A stretch of 64,000 nt of DNA from Streptomyces asoensis (GCF_013085465.1 NZ_CP049838.1:2914001-2978000); one strand, 5' to 3'. Counted from the first letter of the stretch, positions 8,128-18,481 are shown. Translations and numbers: made by a program. Notes: generated by a model from the sequence alone, not told the origin.

Positions 8128-9162
8128 TCAGAACCGATACTGCTCGTCGTAGCCGGTGCCCTGGCCGTGCCCCTGCTGCTGCCCGTCGCCCTGGTAGGGG
8201 TACTGCTGCTCGGGCGGGAGTTCGCCGCCCAGCGGGTCGTCGGTGCTGCGCTGCTGCGGGACCCAGACGCCGCCGGCCGGGGTCTCCCCGTAGCCGCCGG
8301 TGCCGTACTGCTCCTGGCCGTAGCCCTGCTGCCCGTACTGCTGCTGGCCGTAGCCGGCGTCGTAGGAGCCGCCGCCGTAGGTCTGGGTGCCGATGTACGG
8401 GTCGGAGTAGGCGGCGTACTGCTGCTCGCCGGTGGCGTCGTAGCCGTACTGCTGCTGGTGGTACCCGGAGTACGTGTCGTACCCGTAGTTCTGGTCCGTG
8501 CCCTGGGCGGCCGTCGCGTACTGGTCCTGGGGCTGGTCCTGCGACTGGCCCTGGCCGCCCGCGGCCGCGTACGCGGCGTCGCTGTATATGCCGTAGGAGC
8601 CGGTGTCGTCGGGCAGGGGCTGCGGCTCGTACACGGACGTGGTCTCGGCGGCCGAGGGGTCGGCGCTGCGGGCCGCGGGCGTGAAGACGTCGTCGCGGTC
8701 GTAGTCGTCGTCGCCGAAGGCGCTCTTGTCGCCGAAGGCGTTCCTGCCCTGGCCGAACGGCACGTCGTCGGTGCCGTACTGCGAGTCGGAGCCGAACCCG
8801 GCCTCGCCCGCCTCCAGGCCGGAGACCTCGAGCGTCGGGTCCTTGCGCTCGGCCTTGCCGCGGCGCCGCTTGCTGACGGTCCCGGCCTCACCGTCCGTGT
8901 CCGCGTCCCCGCGCCGGAAGGCCCAGCCCTCCGCGAAGCCGCGCCGGAACGACAGCGTGACGTAGGTCTGGCCGACCGCGAAGGCGGCCGCGCCCAGCGC
9001 GATGACGACGACCGACGGGATCAGGACACCGAGAACGACACCGAGGAAGCCGACGAAGGCCAACAGCCGCCAGCGCAGCCGCGCCTTGTACTGAAGCAGA
9101 ACCTCGCCGAGCAGCCACAGCGCGACAAAGCCAAACGCGATGTAGAGGACCGTCCAGCCCAT
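8128..9162 (-). CDS. Membrane protein with long Gln/Tyr/Gly-rich tail
   Basis: 344 aa. Two N-terminal membrane helices (about 3-24 and 31-60) precede a short basic segment (SKRRRGKAERK). The remaining 230 or so residues form a low-complexity, acidic then Gln/Tyr/Gly-rich tail with recurrent YGQQQYGQ and GYGQEQYG motifs. This composition resembles intrinsically disordered prion-like domains. No catalytic motif is visible. ATG 9162 has GAGAGGGG upstream; the open frame extends far upstream antisense through metF and is rejected there. It lies directly downstream of metF on the same strand with a 56-nt gap. The function is unknown; membrane topology is well supported. Confidence 0.8.
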   Translation of the reverse strand: MGWTVLYIAFGFVALWLLGEVLLQYKARLRWRLLAFVGFLGVVLGVLIPSVVVIALGAAAFAVGQTYVTLSFRRGFAEGWAFRRGDADTDGEAGTVSKRRRGKAERKDPTLEVSGLEAGEAGFGSDSQYGTDDVPFGQGRNAFGDKSAFGDDDYDRDDVFTPAARSADPSAAETTSVYEPQPLPDDTGSYGIYSDAAYAAAGGQGQSQDQPQDQYATAAQGTDQNYGYDTYSGYHQQQYGYDATGEQQYAAYSDPYIGTQTYGGGSYDAGYGQQQYGQQGYGQEQYGTGGYGETPAGGVWVPQQRSTDDPLGGELPPEQQYPYQGDGQQQGHGQGTGYDEQYRF

Positions 9163-9218
9163 GTACGCCCCTCTCCCAGTGGCCGCTACGCAGTGTGTCG
9201 TATGTGAATGCGACCGGT

Positions 9219-10177
<959 letters not shown>

Positions 10178-10240
10178 CCCGATGCGGGAAATTTGCCCGG
10201 TTTGTCGACTTGTTGTCCATCCCTTGGACAGCCGTACCAG

Positions 10241-10276
10241 AAGTACCAGCCGCGCCGGAAGTATCAGCCGCGCCGG
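10241..10276. repeat. Tandem 18-bp repeat upstream of metF
   Basis: Two adjacent 18-bp copies (AAGTACCAGCCGCGCCGG and AAGTATCAGCCGCGCCGG) differ at one base. They lie between the metF promoter and the end of thiE, and could be a direct-repeat operator or simple slippage duplication. Confidence 0.7.
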
Positions 10277-10280
10277 AAGA

Positions 10281-10298
10281 CCGGCCGGGGCCGGCCGG
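10281..10298 (-). terminator. Hairpin at the end of thiE
   Basis: CCGGCCGG-GG-CCGGCCGG directly follows the thiE stop codon. It lacks a T-tract and so is a weak terminator candidate. Confidence 0.3.
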
Positions 10299-10299
10299 G

Positions 10300-10947
10300 T
10301 CACGCCTCGCGCAGCCGCTTCGCGAACTCCGCCGCCGCGGCACCCGGGTCGTCCGCGTCCGTGATCGCCCGGACGACGACGACCCGGCGGGCGCCCGCCG
10401 CCCGTACCTCGTCCAGGTTGCCGAGGTCGATACCGCCGATGGCGAACCACGGGCGGTCGGTGCCGAGGGCGGCCGTGTGCCGGACCAGGTCGAGGCCGGG
10501 GGCGGGCCGGCCGGGCTTGGTGGGGGTGGGCCAGCAGGGGCCGGTGCAGAAGTAGTCGACACCCTCCTGGAGGGCGGCGGCCTCGGCTTCCGCCTCCGTG
10601 TGCGTGGAGCGGCCGATGAGGACGTCCTCGCCGAGGATCGCGCGGGCCGCGGGGACCGGCAGGTCGCCCTGTCCGAGGTGGAGCACGCCGGCGGCGGCCG
10701 CGTGCGCGACGTCCGCGCGGTCGTTGACCGCGAGCAGTCTGCCGTGCCGGGCGCAGGCGTCGGCGAACACCTCGAGGTGCTCCAGCTCCTCGGCCGCCTC
10801 GATGCCCTTGTCACGCAGCTGGACGATGTCGACGCCGCCCGCGAGGACCGCGTCCAGGAACTCCGGGAGGTCGCCCTGTCGGGTGCGGGCGTCCGTGCAG
10901 AGGTACAGCAGGGCGTCGGCCAGGCCGGTGCGGGCGGTGTCGGGCAT
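10300..10947 (-). CDS. thiE: Thiamine-phosphate synthase
   Basis: 215-aa TIM-barrel enzyme that joins HMP-PP and the thiazole phosphate to make thiamine monophosphate. Diagnostic segments are [12 protein letters not shown] (pyrophosphate and Arg contact), [49 protein letters not shown] and [15 protein letters not shown]. The length and all core motifs fit ThiE. It is transcribed away from the thiO-thiS-thiG operon, separated by three genes, and does not lie behind the TPP riboswitch at 13138. Confidence 0.95.
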   Translation of the reverse strand: MPDTARTGLADALLYLCTDARTRQGDLPEFLDAVLAGGVDIVQLRDKGIEAAEELEHLEVFADACARHGRLLAVNDRADVAHAAAAGVLHLGQGDLPVPAARAILGEDVLIGRSTHTEAEAEAAALQEGVDYFCTGPCWPTPTKPGRPAPGLDLVRHTAALGTDRPWFAIGGIDLGNLDEVRAAGARRVVVVRAITDADDPGAAAAEFAKRLREA

Positions 10948-11025
10948 ACGAAAGGTCCCCCCAGGGCGGTGGCGTACGGGAGCGAGCGCCCCCGTACGCC
11001 GGGTGTGTCGGTTCGAATACGCGGA

Positions 11026-11391
11026 TCAGACGGCGAGCGCCTGGGCGCGGCGCTTCACCTCCGTGCCGCGATTCTCACTCAGGGCCTGCGCGGGGGTGCC
11101 GGGCAGGCTCGGGTCGGGGGTGAAGAGCCACTCGAGCATCTCTTCGTCCTTGAAGCCGTCGTCCCGCAGCAGGGTCAGGGTCCCGACCAGGCCCTTCACC
11201 ACCTTGTCCCCGTCGATGAAGGCGGCGGGGATGTGCAGCGCGCGGTTCTCGCCTCGGCGTACGGCGATGAGCTGGCCGTCCTTGATCAGCTGCCGGACGC
11301 GGATCACGTCGACATCGAGCATCTCCGCGATGTCGGGCACGGTGAGCCAGGCGGGGACGAGAGCATCGGTCTTTGCGTCAATCTCGGTCAC
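11026..11391 (-). CDS. Rv2175c-family DNA-binding protein
   Basis: 121-aa winged-helix/MerR-like protein of the Rv2175c family. The N-terminal half carries the DNA-binding helix-turn-helix (LVPAWLTVPDIAEMLDVDVIRVRQLIKDGQLIAVRR). The C-terminal half ends in the conserved LLRDDGFKDEEMLEWLFTPDPSLPG and a basic tail. I chose GTG 11391, which gives the family length; the longer frame (to 11646) begins within the neighbouring reductase. In M. tuberculosis the homologue is a substrate of PknL, and here a PASTA kinase lies about 4 kb away, so phosphorylation control is a reasonable inference. Confidence 0.88.
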   Translation of the reverse strand: MTEIDAKTDALVPAWLTVPDIAEMLDVDVIRVRQLIKDGQLIAVRRGENRALHIPAAFIDGDKVVKGLVGTLTLLRDDGFKDEEMLEWLFTPDPSLPGTPAQALSENRGTEVKRRAQALAV

Positions 11392-11450
11392 GGGAACAAG
11401 CCTGCCATCTGCCGCTGACAGTCGGAAACCGGGCCGGTCCGACCAGGCGC

Positions 11451-12698
11451 TCAGGCCGCCGCCGTCGCCGCCTTCAGAGGCCTCGCCGGGTCCGCGAGAA
11501 GCCGCGGGTTCATGGGCGTGCCCGCCTGGATCAGCCGCTTGCCCTGGGCGAGGTCGCGCGCCCGGCCCACGGCCAGCAGGGCGACCAGCCGGTCCGCGCG
11601 CAGCCAGCACACCGACCAGGCCGGTCCCGACGGATCGCCGCGCCACAGGACGCGGTCGGCGTCGGCGTGGTGTCCGGCGTACTGGACGAAGCGGCCGAAC
11701 TGCTCGGACCAGAAGTACGGGACGGGGTCGTAGACGGCCAGGGGTTCGTCGGTGGCGGCGCCGACGATGTTCGCCGCGACCGTGCGCGGCCCCTGGAGGG
11801 CGTTGTCCCAGTGATGGACGAGGAGCCGCTCGCCGTACCGCCCGGAAGGGAAGGAGGCGCAGTCGCCGACCGCGTACACATCGGGCACGGAGGTCCGCAG
11901 ATGAGCGTCGGCCACGACCTCACGGTGAGCGCCGAGCGCGACACCGGAGCCGGCCAGCCAGGCGGTGGCGGGGCGGGCGCCGATGCCCACCACGACGGCG
12001 CCCGCGGGCAGCCGGGAGCCGTCGTCCAGGACGACCGCGCCGGGCTCGACGCGCTCCACACGCGCGTGGGTGCGCAGATCGATGCCGCTGTCGGCGTACC
12101 AGGCGGTCATCGGGGCGGCGACCTCGGCGGGCAGGGCCCCGGCCAGCGGCCGGTCGGCGGCCTCGACGACGGTGACCGCGCAGCCGGCCTCCCGCGCGGC
12201 CGTGGCGAACTCGGCGCCGATCCAGCCGGCGCCGACGACCACGACGTCATGCTGCCGGGCGAGTACGGGCCGCAGCCGTTCGGCGTCGTCCAGGGTGCGC
12301 AGCAGATGCACGCCGGGCACGCCCTCGGCGCCGGGCAGCCGGATGGGTTCGGCGCCGGTGGCGAGGACGAGGACGTCGTACGCGACGGGCCCGGCCTCGG
12401 TGTCCAGTTCATGGTCGGCGGGGCGAAGGCCGCTGACCTCGCGGCCGAGCACCAACTCGATGCCGAGACCCTCGAAGTCGACGTCGAAGGCGGAACCCTC
12501 GGCGTTGCCGAGCAGGACGGCCTTGGACAGCGGGGGCCGGTCGTAGGGCTGGTGGGGCTCCGCGCCGATCAGCGTCACCGTGCCGTCGAAGCCCTGTTCA
12601 CGCAGCGCGACGGCGGTCTGCACCCCGGCCATGCCCGCGCCCACGACCACCACGCGCCGCCCGGACGGGCCGCCTTCTTCCTGCCTATGCTCGCTCAC
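11451..12698 (-). CDS. FAD-dependent NAD(P)H oxidoreductase (ferredoxin-reductase-like)
   Basis: 415-aa two-dinucleotide-fold flavoprotein of the rhodocoxin/putidaredoxin reductase type. The FAD motif is VVVVGAGMAGVQTAVALREQGF near residue 15; the NAD(P)H motif is VVVVGAGWIGAEFATAAREAG near residue 153. The ATG motif (VLVLATGAEP) and the second FAD motif (VYAVGDCASF) are present, with a C-terminal reductase dimerisation-like domain. It probably passes electrons to a ferredoxin, but none is adjacent (the Bfd-type protein is 7 kb away). GTG 12698 has AAGGTGATCAG upstream. Confidence 0.88.
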   Translation of the reverse strand: MSEHRQEEGGPSGRRVVVVGAGMAGVQTAVALREQGFDGTVTLIGAEPHQPYDRPPLSKAVLLGNAEGSAFDVDFEGLGIELVLGREVSGLRPADHELDTEAGPVAYDVLVLATGAEPIRLPGAEGVPGVHLLRTLDDAERLRPVLARQHDVVVVGAGWIGAEFATAAREAGCAVTVVEAADRPLAGALPAEVAAPMTAWYADSGIDLRTHARVERVEPGAVVLDDGSRLPAGAVVVGIGARPATAWLAGSGVALGAHREVVADAHLRTSVPDVYAVGDCASFPSGRYGERLLVHHWDNALQGPRTVAANIVGAATDEPLAVYDPVPYFWSEQFGRFVQYAGHHADADRVLWRGDPSGPAWSVCWLRADRLVALLAVGRARDLAQGKRLIQAGTPMNPRLLADPARPLKAATAAA

Positions 12699-12730
12699 CT
12701 GATCACCTTAGGCGGCTGACAATCCGTCAG

Positions 12731-13081
12731 TCAGCTGTCGTGCGCCGTGACCTGCTCCACAACGCTGGTGCCGCTGCCCTCCTGCGACTCCCACGCCCAG
12801 CTCTCCTCGAGCCGCACCCGTCCGTCCGCGAGCTCCACGACCGTCGAGACGCAGTGCCCCGAGGACGTCGTCCCGTCGTGCTTGAGCTGTACGTACCGGA
12901 AGTCGAGCCGGTCCCCTTCCCGGGTACCCACCAGATGCCCGCGTACGACGTCACCACCCGCGTACTCCGCCCAGATCTCGCCGCCGCGCTCGTGGTACGT
13001 GAAGCGGGTGCGGGTGCCGACCTGGCCCGGGGCCTGGTCGGCGACGGGTGCGAGGACGAGGCCGTCCAGCGAGCGGGGCAT
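12731..13081 (-). CDS. Conserved hypothetical beta-rich protein
   Basis: 116 aa with no signal peptide or membrane segment. Alternating hydrophobic and charged residues (TRFTYHERGGEIWAEYAGGDVVRGHLVGTREGDRLDFRY) suggest a small beta-barrel, as in lipocalin-like or YbgA-type folds. I do not recognise a catalytic motif. It lies 32 nt upstream of the FAD reductase on the same strand, so they may share a transcript. ATG 13081 is directly opposite the start of the TPP riboswitch transcript. Confidence 0.65.
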   Translation of the reverse strand: MPRSLDGLVLAPVADQAPGQVGTRTRFTYHERGGEIWAEYAGGDVVRGHLVGTREGDRLDFRYVQLKHDGTTSSGHCVSTVVELADGRVRLEESWAWESQEGSGTSVVEQVTAHDS

Positions 13082-13137
13082 GACGAAAGGCTCCCTTACA
13101 GAGGCGCCGGACCACGGGCTAGGGTGGCCAACCTAGA

Positions 13138-13230
13138 GCACACGCGGGAGTCCGGACGCACCGGGCTGAGAGGGAGGCTGGCGGCCTCCGACCGTCGAAC
13201 CTGATCCGGGTCATGCCGGCGAAGGGAGGG
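13138..13230 (+). ncRNA. TPP riboswitch (THI element)
   Basis: The two conserved TPP aptamer cores are present: CGGGCTGAGAGGGAG (pyrimidine-sensor side) and ACCTGATCCGGGTCATGCCGG (pyrophosphate-sensor side), the latter followed by CGAAGGGAG. A -10-like TAGGGT (13120-13125) is just upstream. The aptamer ends 11 nt before ATG 13242, and the GGGAGGGG at its 3' edge is the likely thiO ribosome site. Control is therefore probably by sequestering translation initiation. Confidence 0.95.
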
Positions 13231-13241
13231 GCTGGACGCCC

Positions 13242-14408
13242 ATGTCGTCTCCACGTACGTCAGACGTCCTCGTCATCGGGGGCGGGATCATCGGCCTTGT
13301 CACGGCCTGGCGGGCCGCGCAGCGCGGCTTCGCCACGGCGGTGGTCGACCCGGCACCGGGCGGCGGGGCCGCCCAGGTGGCGGCCGGGATGCTGGCCGCC
13401 GTCACGGAACTGCACCACGGCGAGCAGACCCTGCTCGGCCTCAACCTGGCCTCCGCCCGCCGCTATCCGGAGTTCGCGGCCGAGCTGACGGAGCTGACCG
13501 GGCACGACCTCGGCTACCGGCGCTGCGGCACGCTCGCGGTCGCGCTGGACTCCGACGACCGCGCCCATCTGCGCGAACTGCACGCCCTCCAGCAGCAGTC
13601 GGGGCTGGAGTCCGAGTGGCTGTCCGGGCGCGAGTGCCGGCGCCTGGAGCCACTGCTGGCGCCCGGGGTGCGGGGCGGGCTGCGGGTGGACGGCGACCAC
13701 CAGATCGACCCGCGGCGGCTGACCGGGGCGCTGGTGGCCGCGTGCGAGCGGGTCGGCGTGACCTTCCACCGCGTGCGGGCCGAGCGGCTGTCCGTCGTGG
13801 GCGAGCGTGCCGCGGGGGTCGTCACGCGGGACGGTTCGGCCCTGGACGCGGGGCAGGTGGTGCTCGCCGGCGGCAGCCTGAGCGGACGGCTCGCGGGGGT
13901 GCCGCAGGACGTGCTGCCTCCCGTACGGCCGGTGAAGGGCCAGGTGCTGCGGCTGACCGTGCCGCCGCGGTACGCACCGTTCCTGAGCCGGACCGTGCGG
14001 GCCGTGGTGCGCGGCAGCCAGGTCTACCTGGTCCCCCGGGAGAACGGCGAGCTGGTCGTGGGCGCGACCAGCGAGGAGCTGGGCTGGGACACCACGGTGA
14101 CGGCGGGGGGCGTGTACGGGTTGCTGCGCGACGCCCATGAGCTGGTCCCGGGGATCACCGAGCTGCCGCTCACGGAGACGCGCGCGGGGCTGCGGCCCGG
14201 GTCCCCGGACAACGCGCCGCTGCTCGGGCCGACGGAGCTGGCGGGGTTGCTGCTGGCCACCGGCCACTACCGCAACGGCGTGCTGCTGACGCCGGTGACG
14301 GGTGACGCGATGGCGCACGCCCTGGCCACCGGGGAGCTCCCGGACGAGGCCCGTCCCTTCACGCCCCGGCGCTTCGGCGCCACCGCACTCTCGGAGCAGC
14401 CCGCATGA
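13242..14408 (+). CDS. thiO: Glycine oxidase ThiO
   Basis: 388-aa FAD amine oxidase that oxidises glycine to iminoglycine (dehydroglycine) for thiazole synthesis. The N-terminal FAD-binding motif is DVLVIGGGIIGLVTAWRAA; the C-terminal FAD signature GLLLATGHYRNGVLLTPVTG contains the HYRNG motif typical of ThiO. It is the first gene of a three-gene thiazole operon controlled by the TPP riboswitch; its stop codon overlaps the thiS start (ATGA). Confidence 0.95.
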   Translation: MSSPRTSDVLVIGGGIIGLVTAWRAAQRGFATAVVDPAPGGGAAQVAAGMLAAVTELHHGEQTLLGLNLASARRYPEFAAELTELTGHDLGYRRCGTLAVALDSDDRAHLRELHALQQQSGLESEWLSGRECRRLEPLLAPGVRGGLRVDGDHQIDPRRLTGALVAACERVGVTFHRVRAERLSVVGERAAGVVTRDGSALDAGQVVLAGGSLSGRLAGVPQDVLPPVRPVKGQVLRLTVPPRYAPFLSRTVRAVVRGSQVYLVPRENGELVVGATSEELGWDTTVTAGGVYGLLRDAHELVPGITELPLTETRAGLRPGSPDNAPLLGPTELAGLLLATGHYRNGVLLTPVTGDAMAHALATGELPDEARPFTPRRFGATALSEQPA

Positions 14409-14665
14409 ACACCCACACGAACACCCATACGGAAGCCCATGGAAACGCCCACGGGAACGCCCGCGTGAACGTCTCGGTGAACGGAGAGCGGCGGGAGTTC
14501 GCTCCCGGTACGGCCCTCGACAGCGTCGTTCGGTCCCTCACGCCGGCGCCCTCCGGGGTGGCCGCCGCGCTCAACGAGACCGTCGTCCCGCGCGCGCAGT
14601 GGCCGTCCACGGCTCTGCGCGACGGTGACCGGGTGGAAGTCCTCACCGCGGTCCAGGGAGGCTGA
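14405..14665 (+). CDS. thiS: Sulfur carrier ThiS with His/Asn-rich N-terminal extension
   Basis: Ubiquitin-like sulfur carrier that delivers thiocarboxylate sulfur to ThiG. The core (VNVSVNGERREF to the end, about 66 aa) finishes in the required Gly-Gly (TAVQGG). ATG 14405 overlaps the thiO stop (ATGA) and has GGAG upstream, so translation probably begins there and adds a 20-residue extension of NTHTNTHTEAHGNAHGNAR. This low-complexity stretch is encoded by a degenerate repeat. An alternative GTG at 14465 would give the standard-length protein but has a weak ribosome site. Confidence 0.93.
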   Translation: MNTHTNTHTEAHGNAHGNARVNVSVNGERREFAPGTALDSVVRSLTPAPSGVAAALNETVVPRAQWPSTALRDGDRVEVLTAVQGG

Positions 14666-15463
<798 letters not shown>

Positions 15464-15570
15464 CCGCCGCTCCGTTACCGTCCGGTCTGCGGATACGGGA
15501 GTCGTGGGACCCGTGGGTTGCGTCACAGGTCGGCTCCAGTCGCGCTGCGATCGCGATGGAACCGGCGGAG

Positions 15571-15593
15571 GTGTCAGCGGCGGCTCGTAGACT
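15571..15593 (+). promoter_or_regulatory. Extended-motif promoter of the PASTA kinase
   Basis: GTGTCAGCG, 8 nt, TAGACT: seven of nine matches to TTGTCRGTG and a full TANNNT. The -10 ends 7 nt before GTG 15601, so the kinase message is probably leaderless. Confidence 0.4.
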
Positions 15594-15600
15594 CACCTGC

Positions 15601-17541
15601 GTGGACACGACCCTTCAGGACCCTCTGGTCGGGCAGCTGCTCGACGGCCGGTATCGCGTAGAGGCGCGGATCGCGGTCGGCGGGATGGCCACGGTCTACC
15701 GGGCCGTGGACACCCGCCTGGACCGCGTGCTCGCGCTCAAGGTGATGCACCCGGCGCTCGCCGCCGACGGGGCGTTCGTCGAGCGGTTCATCCGGGAGGC
15801 GAAGTCCGTCGCCCGGCTCGCCCACCCGAACGTCGTTCAGGTGTTCGACCAGGGTGCCGATGGGTCGTACGTCTATCTCGCCATGGAGTACATCGCGGGG
15901 TGCACGCTGCGTGACGTGCTGCGGGAGCGCGGGGCGCTCCAGCCGCGGGCCGCGCTGGACATCCTGGAGCCCGTGCTGGCCGCCCTCGGCGCCGCGCACC
16001 GGGCCGGGTTCGTGCACCGGGACATGAAACCCGAGAACGTGCTGATAGGGGATGACGGGCGGGTCAAGGTCGCGGACTTCGGTCTGGTGCGGTCCGTCGA
16101 CACCGTGACCACCACCACCGGCGCAGTGCTCGGCACCGTCGCCTATCTCGCTCCCGAGCAGATCGAGCAGCCCGGCGCCGCCGACCCCCGCGTCGACGTG
16201 TACGCGTGCGGGGTGGTGCTCTACGAGATGCTCACCGGTGAGAAACCTCACGACGGCGACTCCCCCGCGATCGTGCTCTACAAGCACCTCCACGAGGACG
16301 TTCCGCCGCCGTCCGCCCTCGTCCCCGGGATGCCGTTCGAGCTGGACGAGCTCGTGGCGTCGGCCACCGCCCGCACCCCCGACGTCCGGCCGTACGACGC
16401 CGTCGCGCTGCTCGGGCAGGTACGGGAGGCGCGCGCTCCGCTCAGCGTGGACCAGCTGGACGCGATGCCGCCGCAGGCCGTCTCCGGCGGACACGACAAC
16501 GCCGAGGACCGGACGAGCGTGATCCCGCGCTCGCTCACCGTGCCCCGTCCGCTGCCGGTCAACGACGACGACCCCGCCGACGGCGAGGACCCGCTCAACC
16601 GCACCTCTCGCTTCCAGAGCGGACCGCCCCTGCCGCCCCGACGCCGTTCCGCACGGCCCCGGCGCGGGGTGCTCGCGCTCATCGCCGCCGTCCTGCTGGT
16701 GTTCGGCGTGGGCGCCGGTGTCTGGTACATCAACTCCGGCCAGTTCACCAAGGTCCCCGCGGTGCTGACGCAGAAGGAGGCGGAGGCCAGGACACGGCTG
16801 GAGGCCGCCGGCCTCGAGGTCGGCAAGGTGCGGCACCAGCACAGCGACACCGTGAAGCGCGGCACCGTCATGGACACCGACCCCGATCCGGGCGCCCGGA
16901 TCCGCAAGCACGACTCCGTGACGCTCACCGTCTCCGACGGCCCGGAGATCGTGAAGGTGCCGGATGTGACGGGCTCCCGGCAGGACAAGGCCGAGGAGCT
17001 GCTGAAGACGGACGGCCTGGAGCCGGGTCTGGTCACCCAGGAGTTCAGCGAGGACGTCATCAAGGGCTTCGTGATCAGCACCGACCCGGAGGCGGGCACG
17101 AAGCGCCGCGCGGGCACCGCGGTGTCGATCGTGGTCAGCAAGGGCGCCCCGGTCGACATCCCGGACGTCACCGGCGATGCCCTGAACGACGCCAGGGCCG
17201 AGCTGGAGGAGGCCGGCCTGAAGGTGAAGGTCGCCACCGAGCAGGTCAACTCCGAGTTCGACAAGGGCCTGGTCGCGACCCAGACCCCGGAGGAGGGCAG
17301 CGAGGCCGCCGAGGGCGACACGGTGACGCTGACGGTGTCCAAGGGACCGGAGATGGTCGAGGTGCCGGACGTGGTCGGCGCGAGCGTCGACGACGCCAAG
17401 TCGCTCCTGGAGCAGTCCGGGTTCGAGGTCGAGGAGGACCGGGGGCTGCTCGGGATCTTCGGCGACACCGTGAAGAGCCAGTCCGTGGACGGCGGCGACA
17501 CGGCACCCAAGGGATCGACGATCACGATCACCATCCGGTGA
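15601..17541 (+). CDS. PASTA-domain Ser/Thr protein kinase (PknL/PknB-like)
   Basis: 646-aa transmembrane eukaryotic-type kinase. The kinase domain spans about residues 10-275, with P-loop IAVGGMATVYRA, Lys47 in LALKVMH, catalytic HRDMKPEN (Asp141) and ADFGLV. A proline-rich juxtamembrane linker is followed by one membrane helix (about 357-378). Four extracytoplasmic PASTA repeats follow, each with a ...VPDV(T/V)G...A...L...G... pattern. PASTA repeats bind muropeptides or lipid II, so it should link cell-wall status to cytoplasmic phosphorylation. GTG 15601 is supported by a -10 hexamer 7 nt upstream. Its counterpart in the syntenic mycobacterial region appears to be PknL, whose known substrate family is encoded at 11026. 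Confidence 0.95.
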   Translation: MDTTLQDPLVGQLLDGRYRVEARIAVGGMATVYRAVDTRLDRVLALKVMHPALAADGAFVERFIREAKSVARLAHPNVVQVFDQGADGSYVYLAMEYIAGCTLRDVLRERGALQPRAALDILEPVLAALGAAHRAGFVHRDMKPENVLIGDDGRVKVADFGLVRSVDTVTTTTGAVLGTVAYLAPEQIEQPGAADPRVDVYACGVVLYEMLTGEKPHDGDSPAIVLYKHLHEDVPPPSALVPGMPFELDELVASATARTPDVRPYDAVALLGQVREARAPLSVDQLDAMPPQAVSGGHDNAEDRTSVIPRSLTVPRPLPVNDDDPADGEDPLNRTSRFQSGPPLPPRRRSARPRRGVLALIAAVLLVFGVGAGVWYINSGQFTKVPAVLTQKEAEARTRLEAAGLEVGKVRHQHSDTVKRGTVMDTDPDPGARIRKHDSVTLTVSDGPEIVKVPDVTGSRQDKAEELLKTDGLEPGLVTQEFSEDVIKGFVISTDPEAGTKRRAGTAVSIVVSKGAPVDIPDVTGDALNDARAELEEAGLKVKVATEQVNSEFDKGLVATQTPEEGSEAAEGDTVTLTVSKGPEMVEVPDVVGASVDDAKSLLEQSGFEVEEDRGLLGIFGDTVKSQSVDGGDTAPKGSTITITIR

Positions 17542-17586
17542 CCGGGCGGTGCCGGGGCGGTGCGCGGGGCATGACACCCTGAACGG

Positions 17587-18465
17587 GTGAGTTCTCGAGC
17601 CCCCCTCCCCTCCCGCAACCCCATCGGCGGTCACGTCCCCGTGGCCGGCGGTCTGCACGACGTGGGCATGTCGTACGCGCACGACCTCGAGGCCGAGACG
17701 GTCCAGGTCTTCGTCGCCAACCCGCGCGGCTGGGCCACTCCGGTCGGCAACCCGCGACAGGACGAGGCCTTCCGGGAGGCGTGCGCGGCGCAGGCGGTCC
17801 CGGCGTACGTACACGCCCCGTACCTGATCAACTTCGGCTCGCACACCGAGGCGACGGCCGAGAGGTCGGTGGAGTCGATGCGGCACTCACTGCGCCGCGG
17901 GCGGGAGATCGGCGCACTGGGTGTGGTCGTGCACACGGGGAGCGCGACGGGCGGGCGGGACCGGTCCGTGGCGCTGAAGCAGGTGCGGGAGTATCTGCTA
18001 CCGCTGCTGGACGAGCTGACCCACGACGACGACCCGTTCCTGCTGCTCGAGTCCACCGCCGGCCAGGGCGCCTCGCTCTGCTCCCGGACCTGGGACTTCG
18101 GGCCGTACTTCGAGGCGCTGGACGCCCATCCCAAGCTGGGCGTCTGCCTCGACACCTGCCACATCTTCGCGGCCGGGCACGATCTGACCGGCCCGGCCGG
18201 TATGCACCAGACCCTCGATCTGCTGGTGGACACGGTCGGCGAGGGCCGGCTGAAGCTGATCCACGCCAATGACTCCAAGGACGTGGTCGGCGCCCACAAG
18301 GACCGGCACGAGAACATCGGCGCGGGTCACATCGGCGAGGACCCGTTCCGGGCGCTGATGACCCACCCGGCCACCGCGGGCGTACCGCTGATCATCGAGA
18401 CGCCCGGCGGCAAGGAGGGGCACGCGGCGGACGTGGAGCGGCTGAAGAAGCTCCGGGACGGCTGA
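17587..18465 (+). CDS. nfo: Endonuclease IV (deoxyribonuclease IV)
   Basis: 292-aa TIM-barrel apurinic/apyrimidinic endonuclease using a trinuclear zinc cluster. Metal-ligand segments include YVHAPYLINFGS, GVVVHTGSA, LLLESTAGQG, CLDTCHIFAAGHD, HANDSKDVVGAHKDRHENIG and the final IIETPGG. Length and motifs fit Nfo. GTG 17587 begins 45 nt after the kinase stop on the same strand. It acts in base-excision repair of abasic sites. Confidence 0.95.
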   Translation: MSSRAPLPSRNPIGGHVPVAGGLHDVGMSYAHDLEAETVQVFVANPRGWATPVGNPRQDEAFREACAAQAVPAYVHAPYLINFGSHTEATAERSVESMRHSLRRGREIGALGVVVHTGSATGGRDRSVALKQVREYLLPLLDELTHDDDPFLLLESTAGQGASLCSRTWDFGPYFEALDAHPKLGVCLDTCHIFAAGHDLTGPAGMHQTLDLLVDTVGEGRLKLIHANDSKDVVGAHKDRHENIGAGHIGEDPFRALMTHPATAGVPLIIETPGGKEGHAADVERLKKLRDG

Positions 18466-18481
18466 CGCCGTACCGGGGAGA

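Noticed and set aside
8167..8600. CRISPR-like repeats
   Set aside because: The repetition is codon-level repetition of Gln/Tyr/Gly in a coding sequence, with no fixed repeat-spacer pattern.
12716..12740. CTGAC-N5-GTCAG inverted repeat before the FAD reductase as another TetR operator
   Set aside because: The spacing differs from the 14-bp core at 1872 and 34395, and it overlaps the stop codon of the upstream gene, so the link is too weak.
15574..17886. 770-aa antisense open frame across the PASTA kinase
   Set aside because: It is a frame shadow caused by high GC at third positions; its composition (Arg/Gly/Val/His-rich) lacks motifs, while the sense strand has a complete kinase.
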